DNA of 64,000 nucleotides from Galaxea fascicularis (lineage: Eukaryota > Cnidaria > Anthozoa > Scleractinia > Euphylliidae). The notes beneath the pieces were generated by a model. That model was not told the origin of the DNA and did no database searches. It saw only the letters and a list, made by a program, of their open reading frames with translations. How positions within the stretch are numbered: the first letter of the stretch is position 1; every line of letters begins with the position of its first letter. The DNA lies in NCBI GenBank assembly GCA_948470475.1, contig OX419336.1:37038872-37102871 (forward strand), read 5' to 3'. Below, one piece after another: positions 1-10,751 of the stretch. A program made the position numbers and the translations under genes.

Positions 1-398
1 CAGCCTGGCCTGGGATATTAAGGACTTCTTAATAACCCAACCAGATTGTAAATTGGTTGAATTTGATAATCAGCAGTTTCCAGGAGCTGGAGCAAACGAC
101 AACTCAGCAAAGACAGAACTCTGACAGACTTAATTCATGTACACCTCAATATAGGAGATTTTAAAACAGGAATTTTCAACAAGTTTTCAAAAATGTTATC
201 AGAAAGCTTTAGTCTCATATTGTGATTTCTTCTCTTCCTATGTCACCATATGCTGTGAAAATTTCTTGTAATAAGGTCTATTTGTTATCAAGATCACTGC
301 ACCAACCAGACCTTGTGATTATGAGCCAAACCATTTAGAAAAGAGCGTGCAAACTTTTTCTTGGTTACAAAATGTATGGACAGTAATGTTTGTAAATA
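1..398. other. non-coding stretch, no feature seen
   Basis: AT-rich DNA with no splice-bounded coding segment, tRNA or clear repeat that I can recognise. Short open frames here have no recognisable residue pattern. Confidence 0.4.
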
Positions 399-567
399 CA
401 GTCAAACCCCTATCAAGTGGCCATCAATTCAATGGCCACCCCCCATTTGGGATTACCAGCCTTTGTTTTGGGAAATGAACCTGCATTCACCTCACTCTCT
501 TCTCAAGGCCGAGGAAAGCTGTCACTATCCACTTCCCCGAAGGTGACCACTTAATAGGGGTTTACTG
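399..567. mobile_element. pogo/Tigger-like MITE, 169 bp
   Basis: Terminal inverted repeats begin CAGTCAAACCCCTATCAAGT on the left and match the complement of the right end (about CAGTAAACCCCTATTAAGTG). A TA dinucleotide flanks each end (397-398 and 568-569), as expected for Tc1/mariner-superfamily target duplications. It has no coding capacity, so it is a non-autonomous copy. Confidence 0.75.
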
Positions 568-569
568 TA

Positions 570-1643
570 CATAAAATCTAATTGGTTTTCAGCAAACCCA
601 CAAGGTCATAAAACTGTATAATTTCAAACATTTTATAATGTATTCCTGACCTGGTCACCATTAGCTATTAAAGGGTGAATGAGACCTTAAAGGGACTTGA
701 GTTACAGGTACCCCTGAGAAACAGTTTTACTGTAAAATGCAAAAAACCATGAAAACTACAACTATTTCTGGAATATTTGTGTTGCAAAAGAAAGCCAATC
801 AGATTGGTTGAAGAACAATGATTTAAACATTCCATTCTTAGTCCATTCAGTTTATACAATAGACCTCTTTAGCTTGTGTACTTTGTTTTCCTCATGTAGG
901 CAAGACAAAATTTCAAAGAAACAGCTCTCCAGGGTAACATCACATGACCTACATTGGGGAAGCAAAATAAACAAGCTTAAAGTTCTATAATTTCATGAGT
1001 ATACCTTCTGGTAAAAATTTCTAACTTTTCAGCAAGCTTGTAATATGTTGAATCAATAATTTATTTCCTCTTTGCACATGGAGGCATTGCAGCAATATCT
1101 TTTGTATGCTACTTTTTTAATAAAAAATACATAGTGGAAGTCATAATATTATTGTTCTGGTGTGGATTTTCATACCTAAGCCATAACTGCAAAATTTAAT
1201 ACAAGTAAGTTTGGCCATGCCAGGCAGAAAAAATGATATCCAAATTGTGCAGTTGTGCACATGATAACATGTTACACTGTAGGATCTCATATATTCACAG
1301 TAATTACAAAATTAGATCACTGGATAATGCAATTCTGGAGTTTTGATAGGCTAAGCCATCATGGTACATGAGCATTATACCATGCTCCACGATATGGCAA
1401 CTGTATGCATCCACAATAGGGAAAGTAGGAAGTTTTTTCCATAATTTGTGGCTATTTTAAATGAAACCTAACATTATTCCACTCACGCTTGTCAGATACA
1501 AGATGATTATAGCCAACTCAGCACTACGTCTTGTTGGCTACATGTATCTACGGTCTTAAAACCAATGCACACTTGTGGGATGATAATCTTCATAAACATA
1601 CGACATGAAGTAGCTGAATGCAACATTCCAGTTGCTCAGCCTG
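570..1643. other. non-coding stretch, no feature seen
   Basis: About 1.1 kb of AT-rich sequence with only short spurious frames. I see no gene, tRNA or well-bounded repeat. Confidence 0.4.
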
Positions 1644-2000
1644 TGGACCACTTTGAAGTAACAAGTTTTTGTATTTTTCATACAAACAAAAAACAACCTC
1701 CACAGATCGATTTATCATGCCAAATTTACTAAACATGCGAGGTTTCTTAAGAATCTGTCAAACTGTGGAAATATGACACACCAAACCTGCAAATTTTTAC
1801 AGAAAAATGTATGGTACGGGGCAAGTGGACTGCTTGCCCCCTGGGCAAGTTTAGTGTCTGATAGTTCCACAAGTTTGCGACAAATTCTTATGAAACCTCG
1901 CATATTTGGCATAACAAATCGATATATGGAGGTTGTTTTTTTGGTTTGTATGAAAAACATGAAAAATTGTTATTTTGCGTGACATCTTCAAAGTGGTCCA
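1644..2000. mobile_element. foldback MITE, 357 bp
   Basis: The 15-bp end TGGACCACTTTGAAG is repeated in inverted orientation at 1986-2000. Long imperfect arms follow inward, including ACAACCTCCA near 1693 against its complement near 1930, and the frames overlapping on both strands here are mirror translations of these arms. No clear target duplication is visible. Confidence 0.65.
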
Positions 2001-3255
2001 TTCACTTTATGTTCCATTACCACTTTTCCATGTTGTTAACGATGCCTGCACGTTTCCAAAGGAATAGCTTTCTTTAGCTTCGTAATTTAAAATTTGACTT
2101 CGGCTCGACAGTTTAACTATAAGCTTAAATATACAAGCTTTGCAAAGTCCGAGAACGCTTTAAAGTGGTTAACATGATATTTCACCATGACAAATTCCAC
2201 ATATTTCGTAATACGACATGAACTATTGAAATGCAACCGATGACTACCAAGAGAATTCTGGAGCTCATGACCCAAATCGTATCGGTAATCTTCAAGATAA
2301 TCAATGTAACGTGGCATATGATGGCCGCTCGGAGCCAAGTTTCGTACCAACACAAATCTATTTCAAGCCAAAACCCTCCGACAGGGACAATAAATTACAA
2401 AAGAATCAGCGACGAGAGATAGATTAAGCACAATGGAGGAGACTTTGGACTGCCATCTTTGAACCACGTGGCAAACGCTGTGAACTAAACAATAGCAATA
2501 AAGGTTATGAACACACCAGAGCTAGTAAATGTTGGCTATTGACTTTCGCAGATTTAAAAATGGTGGGACACAGCGAGAATAAGCCCCGTTGAGTTGAACA
2601 TCAGTCTCAGATGCCAGCTTGCATAACTATGCTCCGACAAACCGCCTTCCTCTCGTCCAGCTCGGCTCGCGCTTCTTCGCTGAAAAGACTCGAGAAAAGC
2701 TTGCGACTTCACGACTGGCACTCTCTGCCTCAGGTCCGGGGACTTTCCCCAAAGCCAACAAAGCGTTGTTAAGAAGAGGGCTTAAGGTTTCACACGAAAA
2801 ACGTGTTTTTCCAAAAGCTACTCTTCTCCGTATGTAGCTTCGTAGCAAGTCTTCACTGTGTCACACAACACTACCGCGTGGCAACGGAGATTTTATCTTT
2901 CACCGTAAGCCAATCAAACAGACTCTTACGTTCAACGTTCAAAAAACAACCAATTAGATCTTGTATTCTATCAAATCGCCTGGGTCACTGGCCAACCTCG
3001 TTCCCAGGGTCTTCTCCGTTCCGCCATTTTGAATCTCAAGAAAACGCTGGGTACGAGGTTGGTCACTGGCCGCTTTACTGGCCGCTCGGGCTACTGACAG
3101 GTAAGAATGTGACGAAACGGAGCCGATAGATTAAGAGATAATATGACAGTCAATCTAATAGAACACTTAACTGACTCAAACAATTCATCAAGAAATACTT
3201 TTTACTCGCCACAAAATATTTCGTATTGTAGTCGATGTCGGGCCTTATCTATTAT
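2001..3255. other. non-coding stretch with a small orphan ORF and a short MITE
   Basis: A slightly GC-richer patch at 2600-2850 contains an ATG frame at 2630-2773 (+, 47 codons). Its Arg/Ser/Ala-rich start would suit a mitochondrial presequence, but no downstream exon is visible and I do not call it a gene. At about 2994-3063 a short inverted repeat (AACCTCGTTCCCAG against CTGGGTACGAGGTT) looks like a MITE remnant. Confidence 0.35.
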
Positions 3256-4041
3256 CCCGGCATAGTAAATCGAACCCAATCGAACTAAATTTCAATCGAA
3301 CTCAATCGAACGCAATCGAACTCAATCGGTGGATTGAGTTCGATTGAGTTCGGCAATCGAACGAAATCGAACTCACCGAAAAGAAAAAAAATCAATCGAA
3401 CCCAATCGAACGTTCGATTTTCGAACTCGTGATTTATGTAAAACAGACGTTGAAAATCCATTACCAGATCTTAGAAGCTCGAGTTACTTCAGCCCTGAGT
3501 GTAGCGCACGTGTTTTTCGTAAACGAAGAAATTCCGCAGAAATGGCTTCACATGAGTTGTGGATCGTAAACTACAAATGTATAGTCAAAGGCTACCAGGA
3601 ATGCCGCTTTGACGTTTTTTAGCTTTGTTTTGTTCTGTTCTGTTCTCTTAACTGCCGTGGACAGTTTATAATGTATACAGTTTATAGTATATACAGTTTG
3701 TGTTATTGAGTAAATAGTAAAAAAAGCGCAAGAAAAACTTGCTTTGACAGGCTTGCTTTGGGCTTGCTTTGTATAGGTTCACCAGAGCCAATCGAACTCA
3801 ATCCATTTAATTGTGTTCGATTGAGTTCGGTTTCCGAACTCAATCGAACACAATCAGACGGATTGAGTTCGATTGAGTTCGATTTGTTCGATTGAATTCG
3901 ATTTGTTCGGAAATCGAACTCACTGAAAGTGTGGTGTTCGATTTCGTTCGATTGCCGAACTCAATCGAACTCAATCCACGGATTGAGTTCGATTGAGTTC
4001 GATTGAGTTCGATTTTCGAACGTTCGATTTACTATGCCGGG
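3256..4041. mobile_element. TIR element built of AATCGAACTC repeats, 786 bp
   Basis: Ends are CCCGGCATAGTAAATCGAA and its inverted copy, flanked by a 7-bp direct repeat CTATTAT (3249-3255 and 4042-4048). Inside both ends are tandem copies of a roughly 10-bp motif, AATCGAACTC or its complement GAGTTCGATT, in both orientations. The middle (about 3425-3780) is unrelated sequence without a convincing protein. Confidence 0.8.
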
Positions 4042-4048
4042 CTATTAT

Positions 4049-4520
4049 TAACAGCATAAGGCCAAGTAAAAAAAAAGTGTTTGTCGTCCGGATTTGTATA
4101 AAAAAGAGAGCGGGCGGGCGGTTTTTTTTTTTTTTTTGTTATTTATTATTTCCTATTGCATGCTTTCTTTAAAGACCCAGGGATACGTTGGAGCTCTTAG
4201 GTCAGATGGGCTCTTTTTTACAGTACAAGATGAGTGGAACATGAAGACAAACTTGTTACAAACCTTCGATTCCAGAATTAAGGTAACATGACCGGATGGT
4301 TTATTTGTCTGTTCCTCGGTTTCTCTCTGGCATGAAACATGCCCGTATTCCCGCAACGTTGCTGGCGCCTTTATCCTACTACAAAGTACAATCGCACGAC
4401 GTCAAATTCAAAGCTGCTATCATTCGAAATTCCGTTTAATCAGGAGTGGTTAAGATGCCCTAGGGCCCGCGCTGATATTCTCTAGTTATTTGAATTAAGA
4501 AGTTTTTTCTGAAATCCATA
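4049..4520. other. non-coding stretch with poly-T run
   Basis: Contains a long homopolymeric T run near 4122-4138. The open frames here are spurious. Nothing else recognised. Confidence 0.4.
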
Positions 4521-4526
4521 TCGGTT

Positions 4527-4689
4527 CAGGGATGGAAATAACCGCCGGTGATCGGTAATTACCGATCAAATTTCCCAGCCAAAAATAAAATAATATAGTA
4601 AAATTTCACAAGAATAAAATAAAAACGATAACTGGTCAAAGATAGCTGCTTATCACCTATCAATCTGTTTTCCCTTATTTCCATCTCTG
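4527..4689. mobile_element. hAT-like MITE, 163 bp, 6-bp TSD
   Basis: Ends CAGGGATGGAAATAA and TTATTTCCATCTCTG form terminal inverted repeats. The exact 6-bp direct repeat TCGGTT flanks it at 4521-4526 and 4690-4695. CAG-type ends are typical of hAT elements, whose usual duplication is 8 bp. It has no coding sequence. Confidence 0.75.
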
Positions 4690-5039
4690 TCGGTTGGAGG
4701 CAAGCGTCTCCCTGCAGTGCTCCCTGCTATTTTTTTTTTCTTTTTTCCTCCAAATTTGCAAAATACACAAAATGTTTTGAATTTTGGCTAGGGGTTTTCT
4801 GCAACCCAACAGAGGCCCTTCGGGACATGTGTCCAGCTCATCACCTAGCCTCTATCCAGCCCTGATATACGTCAGGGCAGACCACAACATGGGACTACGT
4901 GCCCTGTTACTCATACGTACGTACTCCACTACTCCAGTTTCGTTCAGTGTGTGGGTTCTTTCACGTCTCCTTCCAGTTTTACGTGTGGGGGTAAAGGAGA
5001 CAACGCTGACGGCTTAACTGCTCAGTGACACGACCATCT

Positions 5040-5166
5040 GAAGTGAAGCAGATGTTAAGCACATAGCCAGCATGATCTTACCAAGCCTTTGCGATCCAGC
5101 CTGGGGTTTGAACCCACCCTCTCTCGCTCAACAGTCTGGAGCTCAACCAACTAAGCCAACCGAAGC
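5040..5166 (-). repeat. tRNA-derived SINE fragment
   Basis: On the minus strand an A-box-like segment (GGCTTAGTTGGTTGAGC) is followed about 35 bp later by a B-box-like GGTTCAAACCC, the internal RNA polymerase III promoter layout of a tRNA. The sequence does not fold convincingly into a functional tRNA, so a SINE head is more likely. Confidence 0.6.
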
Positions 5167-6050
5167 AGTTAATAATACTAATAATAGTATGAATAATATG
5201 AATAATATTTTTTAAAATTAATAAATAATACCTTTATTTGCAATTATTCTTGGAAAACAAATACAGAAAGGCGATAAAAACTTGTATCTGATAAACGCTT
5301 CATAATTCTGTGGTTCATGCTAAAAAGTATCCATGAATAAAATCTTTCGAAATTGTTGATCAATGACATATACAAAATTACAAATCTTTATAATTATACT
5401 GACAAAAATTCTTGGAAAGCAATATATAGATGAAGTGTCTCCTTTAATTCTTGGACTTCTTTCTTAAATATATTTAGATTTTATTCTCGAGACGCGAAAC
5501 TAAATAAAATAATACATTTTGCAAACAAATAAGAATTGTTTTTTCAAATCATTTGACTACTTTTATCGATTTAACGTTTTCATGATCTGGACTACAATTA
5601 AAAAGACTGACTTAAAATTTAAAATCGTATTTGGAAACAAAGCGTAAGTCCTATTTCCTATACCATTTCAAACAAGTGGAATAAATTTTGATACAAAAAA
5701 GGTCTCAAAGAATTTTTCAAATAGATTTTTAACAAAAAACCTTTTGAAAACTTTTTTATAACTACGTTACGTTTTTTACTATGTTGTAACCTCAAATGTT
5801 AACTGGTTACTCTACCATACTTAATTTCAGCTTTCATTTGCCTCTAAGTGTAGGATTGCCTCCGAGTGTGGGTGAGTGCCTCGAAAGCCCTCACGGTAGA
5901 GAATTATCCTTCAAACGTTCTCCTCACATACCTACGGATGAATGCTTTTCCGGTCCATTATCGTTTTCAAACATTCTTTTTGCAGTTGTCCTATCTCAGT
6001 GACGGTGGAGTGACGAATTCTTGTTTAATTTCACCACTGAGGAATACAGG
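5167..6050. other. AT-rich non-coding stretch
   Basis: Very AT-rich with many short A/T runs. No gene or bounded element seen. The overlapping frames at 5800-6290 lack any recognisable domain and run into the next inverted-repeat element. Confidence 0.4.
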
Positions 6051-6170
6051 GTTGTGCCTAAATCATGCTTTCCAGGAGGACAGCCAATGTTGGAGCAATG
6101 TTGGGGCAATGCAGGGCAATGTTAGAGTAATGTTAAGCTGTCCTTCTAGAGGGCATGATTTAGGCACAAC
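6051..6170. mobile_element. short MITE, 120 bp
   Basis: Perfect 18-bp terminal inverted repeats GTTGTGCCTAAATCATGC at 6051-6068 and 6153-6170. Between them lie short direct repeats of the type CAATGTTGGAG. Non-coding. Confidence 0.75.
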
Positions 6171-6718
6171 CAGGAATTCCGTGGTCGTCCTCGGAGCAGC
6201 TTCCCCGACCCCTCCCTCTGCGCGGTCCCTGAGTCGACCAAATTCCTATACATTTACTGTAATTTTAGCCATGTTTGTGTCCAAATCAGAATAATGTCAT
6301 GCAAACCGTGAAGGGAACTGAAGAAAAAAGTACTACTGGTCGCAATCTAAGCAAGGATTAGTTCACAGAAGACCTGATAAGATGAAAGGAGGCAAGGAGA
6401 TCGACAAAGGCGAGGGTGTCTAACTTTCTCAATCGCTACAGCTTACAGAAACTATCGTTTTATGGAACATCTCTTCTTGAAACTCACGCTGTGATAACAG
6501 CATATTCTGAATATTTATTATGCATAAAGACATTCTGATGCCAGAGAAGCCTACTTACGTAAATTATAACTTTTCGTACTTCTGAAGTACGAAAAACTCG
6601 TTAAGGACATTTAAAGTAAATGGCAGTTCAGTTCAGTTCTTTATTTTTCTATTAAATATGGTTTACAAAAATTTGACATGCCCACAGGTATGCAGAACCA
6701 CATGAAGTGAGTATATAA
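6171..6718. other. non-coding stretch with a small hairpin
   Basis: Holds a perfect hairpin near 6570-6596 (TTTTCGTACTTC paired with GAAGTACGAAAA). No gene seen. Confidence 0.4.
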
Positions 6719-7256
6719 CCCCCCCCCCCCCCTGGGGATACTCCCCTATATAAGCGATATAGGTATGTGCCACCCTAAAGGGTATGTTTTTTGAGCCGTT
6801 TTGGTCTGAAAACAGGTATAAATTTTGACCATTTTGTTCTTAAATCTTGGGTATTAGGGTATAAAGGGAGCCACGAGAGCGTACAAACGTACTTGTCTTT
6901 TCAAATCCAAATGTATAATAGAGAAATGTATGAATAAAAAATTAAGAAGTATATCATTTGAGCTGAATTTTACTTATTCTTGACTTCGGCACTGATACAA
7001 AGCTTAATTAAGCCACAACAAAGCCAGTGAGAATATTTGTAACTGCAACGTTTGTTTGGCATAAATTGTGTCATTTCATCAATCTACAAAGGAAATGGAT
7101 TTCACAAACAGAACAGAAACAAAGCGATAAAATGTAATCACGCCCAAGAATAACCGAAGCCAGGTCTAAAATGACATGTTTTGGTGTGAAATAGGTTCAG
7201 GATTTGGAGAACCGGGTGGCACAGACCCCTACCCCAAGGAGTACCCGCCGGGCTAA
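6719..7256. mobile_element. foldback/MITE-like element with poly-C end
   Basis: The left end, beginning in a C run at about 6719-6732, reads CCTGGGGATACTCCCC. The right end reads GGAGTACCCGCCGGG and is its imperfect inverted copy. The second arm also carries GGTGGCACA (about 7215), the complement of TGTGCCACC at about 6766. No protein recognised. Confidence 0.5.
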
Positions 7257-8165
7257 ACACTTTGCACAAATTCGTCCTCAACGAGCCCGAGTGTCTTGCG
7301 GCTTACATTTGCCCCACAACCGCAGGGTACGTCTTCTTATTGTTGAAATATAGGTCTAAAGCAGTGAAACCCAAACAAACCAGTGACGAAGAAAACGATC
7401 GAAAAAGATGTGAGAACAAAATGATAACGCGCTTCTTATTGTTTTGTTCGCTTCCTTTCCGTTTCGACTTCCCTACAATTTAGTTTTTTTTTAACCATGT
7501 CAGCTAACTCTATTTTTTGTTGATTGAGGCAATTGCCGAAGATCTACAGGCAATCACGGGCAGCCAACGTCTTGTTTCGCTAAAATATCTCAGGCTTGCC
7601 CGGAGGGCCTCAATTGCTCAGAAAATTGGATTCAACTGCAATAATTGTACCTGGACTTCATCATGGAAAAAATAGTTCTGGTCAGTAAGTCCAGGAATTT
7701 CCCAAACCTGGATTAGCTCGGAAATTTAGTGAACATTTCCATGTCCCGTAATTGAACTTTTCGCGGCAACTTGAACGTTAAGCTAAAGAATCTGAACCGA
7801 TCATATTGCATGAATATAAGACACGTAAGTTTAAAAGGCCATAAAACGATCGAGAAACAAAACCTATTTGAGTCGGATCTTGTTTTGAAGCTAAGTGGTC
7901 TCGTCGGATGCCCTAGGCATTGTAGAATGAGCATATATCGTTACTACAATAAAAATGGTACAAGTTGACTGTAATCAGCTAATGAAACTGATTCTGGCAA
8001 AGAAAAGCTGATCGCGACTTAATTAAATCACACAACGACAAATTAAATGAAATATTAAATAAAGAAACTGACAAAAACTTGATGACAAAAACTGATGATG
8101 ATGATGATATTAATGACTTATCGACAAGAGTGATGCCAACTGTGTACGTGTATTTTATGATATAA
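7257..8165. other. non-coding stretch downstream of the Ly6 gene
   Basis: No recognisable coding exon. Contains a short GATGAT microsatellite near 8095-8108. Confidence 0.4.
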
Positions 8166-8620
8166 TTATTTAAACATCGAGATCACCAGAGCAAAGATTA
8201 TCAAATAGAAATTCGAAGGTGTTCCTGCATTGTGGAAGGAGCCCTTGGACTCCTGATTGAAGCCAGTGGTCCCACTGTTGCAGAGGTCCCCGACGCAGCA
8301 GTCGACATCGCAGTAAGTAGCTTTGATGACACCTCGCTCACGTTCTTTGATTGAGTCGTAACGGCAAAACTCGTTGTTGCACTTGGACTGTAATTGAAAG
8401 AAAATTACGATTAAGCCCGCAATACCCATAATTCGGTTTACACGAGCTTCCATAAGTTATAGAGTTTCAAGAAAAGAACGAAATTGTTTCTCAAAAGAAC
8501 ACTTTTGTTGGCATGCTAGAAACAGAATATTCTTTAAATGGGAAAAAGGGGTAGTTTCTAAAGAAACTGTAATGCGACGTTGGTGGGGGAGTTGTACACA
8601 AAAATTCAATTTTATTAAAG

Positions 8621-8651
<31 letters not shown>

Positions 8652-10751
8652 GGATTCTAAAAGCTGACGTATAGTACAGTAGAGTTGACTGGAGTGGGGT
8701 AGAATAGAGTAGGGTGGAGAGGAGTGGAATGGAATAGAGTAGGATGGAGAGGAGTGGAGTGGAATAGAGTAGGGTGGAGAGGAGTGGAGTGGAATAGAGT
8801 AGGGTGGAGAGGGGTGAAGTGCAATAGAGTAGGGTGGAGTGGAGTGGAGTGGAACAGAGTAGGGTGGAGAGGAATGGAGTGGAATAGAGTAGGGTGGAGT
8901 GGAGTGGAGTGGAGTATAGTGAAGTAGAGTGGAGTGGAGTAGGGATTTCGTAGGGTAGGATAGGGTATGATTGGGTAGAATAAAGTTGGGTAAGCTTGTT
9001 TCCAGACTACACTAGACTGGAGTAGAGCACGGTAGGGTTGGGTGGGGTAAGACGGAATGGAAGGCATACCTTTTTCCAACAGGTCTTGGCAAACTCGTCA
9101 AACTGTTGGCCATTGTTATGCAACTTTGAAACTAACGCTGTTAGGCAAACAGCCGATTCATAAGAACTGCTAAAAGTAGGACATTCAACAACATAGCTGT
9201 TATTTAAGCAGTTATTCCAGGATTTCTGGGAATAGCACGTGTGGCACATCAAACAAAAACCTAAAAGAAGAGCAAAAAATGTCTTCTTTGATATAGATCA
9301 AGAGCAAGTTAACAGCACTGTAGATTAGCGCTAGAATTTTAAAGAGCGCGGAGCGTCCGACACAGGGGAGTCGCGAAGGAAGCAGTCTATTCCCTCCCAC
9401 GCGCGTTATGTCGCCTCGCGCCTACGATACTTACTTCCTTGTTTTCAACTCCACTATTTGTTTCTCCTCTCCCAGCAAGAGCCAGGGGTTGCGCGATTCG
9501 CTCCTTCTTATTCTATACTAGAGGTAGGAAAATTTGTGACATTCATTTAAAGATTTTAATAAAGTTGTTCTAGAAAGCGCTGTCGGAAATAAAGCCTGAG
9601 ATGGCTTTGCGACCATTTTACTCTTTTTTCAGGATACTAAGATTAATGCTTCGTCCCCGAGGACTACCGAATGTGTATGACGTAGAAAAGCGGCGATACA
9701 AAATACAACGGGGACTTGATTCTCTGAAGGAATCCCAAGCAGCATAGACATCGCATTTGACGAAAGCTAGACGTCTGTGAGAGGGCTCAGGTGTTCTGCC
9801 CTTTAAAGAAATCTCTGAAAAAATCTGTCTTTGAATTATTGAAAATAAATAAAACGAAGCTTCTAGAAATTCCTGTTTAAGCAAAAAGGGTAGAAGTCTT
9901 ACATAGTTTCCTCGGTGTTGTCAAAAGAAGCGCAAGCCACTTAAAGATAGATGCTCTCATAATGCCGATATCACGGCGATATGTTTTCTCTCTTCTGGAC
10001 ATAATTAAAGCATCCGAGGCAAGGCGTTGCTATAGGAGAAGGCCATGTAATATTACAGAGATCCTATATTTAGCATGCATGGAAGTATTTGTTATTGGAT
10101 CTGGCAAACGGGATAAACTTTCAATTTTTAGCGCGAATAATCCATACGACCATCTCATGGCTGAAGGTTTGTATTTCATAAGACGAGCTGAAACAAGTCC
10201 AGATAACGTAAAATGTGCTTGTTTGGTTACAACAACTTACGAAGACCTTTCCTTATTCTCGAACTTTTAAATATTTTAATAATACTTAACTATTTTCATT
10301 TTTTAAATACTTTGAAGAAAATCAAGTCGGTTTAAACTGGAAGTCAAACTGGAAGTCAAGAGTAACTTTAACGCTCAGCCGAAGATAACACACAGGAGGG
10401 TTTTACAGGATACGAAAGAGATACGGGCTGATTTAAAACTATCAACGTTAAAAGAAAAACGAAAAGGTTAAAGAATCGCAAGTAAACGTGAGAGTTGCTA
10501 GCTTTTTGTATATCTACAGCGTGTCAGGTCGTGTGTATGCAATATGATTTACCGAACATTTTCCGGGAATGAGTTGGGTTTAATTGTAAAACGGAACTCT
10601 CGCATGGAACGGAAATTGAAATACGTAACAAGCACAATCTTAATATCCTATCTCAGTGTTAAAAATTCACAGATATGGTACCTTCAGGCGACAATGCGAC
10701 CAACAAAGTAGCGGAGAGGAGAACTGAATTCAAACCGATGGTCATCTTCAT
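8166..10751 (-). CDS. Ly6/uPAR (three-finger) GPI-anchored protein
   Basis: Three exons, minus strand: 10751-10682, 9260-9070 and 8387-8166, giving 160 residues. Donors are GTACC and GTATG; the acceptors end TTTTAG and ATTACAG; the phases (1, then 0) agree at both junctions. Exon 1 encodes a signal peptide (MKM followed by a hydrophobic core, about residues 1-22). Exons 2-3 carry a Cys-rich Ly6 domain that opens CHTCYS and closes with the family hallmark CCVGDLCN. A hydrophobic C-terminus (about residues 146-160) fits a GPI-attachment signal. Ly6/uPAR proteins usually sit on the outer leaflet of the plasma membrane and act in adhesion, receptor modulation or immunity; the ligand here is unknown. 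Intron 2 contains the minisatellite at 8690-8990 and a dispersed repeat. A longer in-frame N-terminus exists upstream of residue 1, but the chosen ATG starts the signal peptide. Confidence 0.82.
8543..8680 (+). repeat. dispersed repeat GGGTAGTTTCTAAAGAAACT family, copy 1
   Basis: Shares the core GGGGTAGTTTCTAAAGAAAC, then a segment ending GGGGGAGTTGTACAC, with copies at about 38034, 53541, 59894, 60217 and 60616 (inverted). It lies in intron 2 of the Ly6 gene and ends in the GATTCTAAAAGCTGACG segment also seen at about 60260. Confidence 0.75.
8690..8990 (+). repeat. 30-bp minisatellite (GGAGT/GAGTAGGGT)
   Basis: Tandem array with a 30-bp period: blocks GGAGAGGAGT, GGAGTGGAAT and AGAGTAGGGT repeat about seven times with small variations, degenerating to GGAGT pentamers at the right. 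It lies in intron 2 of the Ly6 gene, so the G-rich strand is the transcription template. The long minus-strand frame through it (a His/Pro/Leu/Thr/Phe repeat) is an artefact of the 30-bp period. Confidence 0.9.

Noticed and set aside
2627..2848. Arg-rich frames on both strands near 2.7 kb, including a presequence-like ATG frame
   Set aside because: No downstream exon, no matching splice donor and both strands open; probably compositional.
8657..9079. 140-codon minus-strand frame rich in His-Pro-Thr-Leu-Phe
   Set aside because: It is the translation of the 30-bp minisatellite; period-3-compatible repeats keep the frame open by chance.
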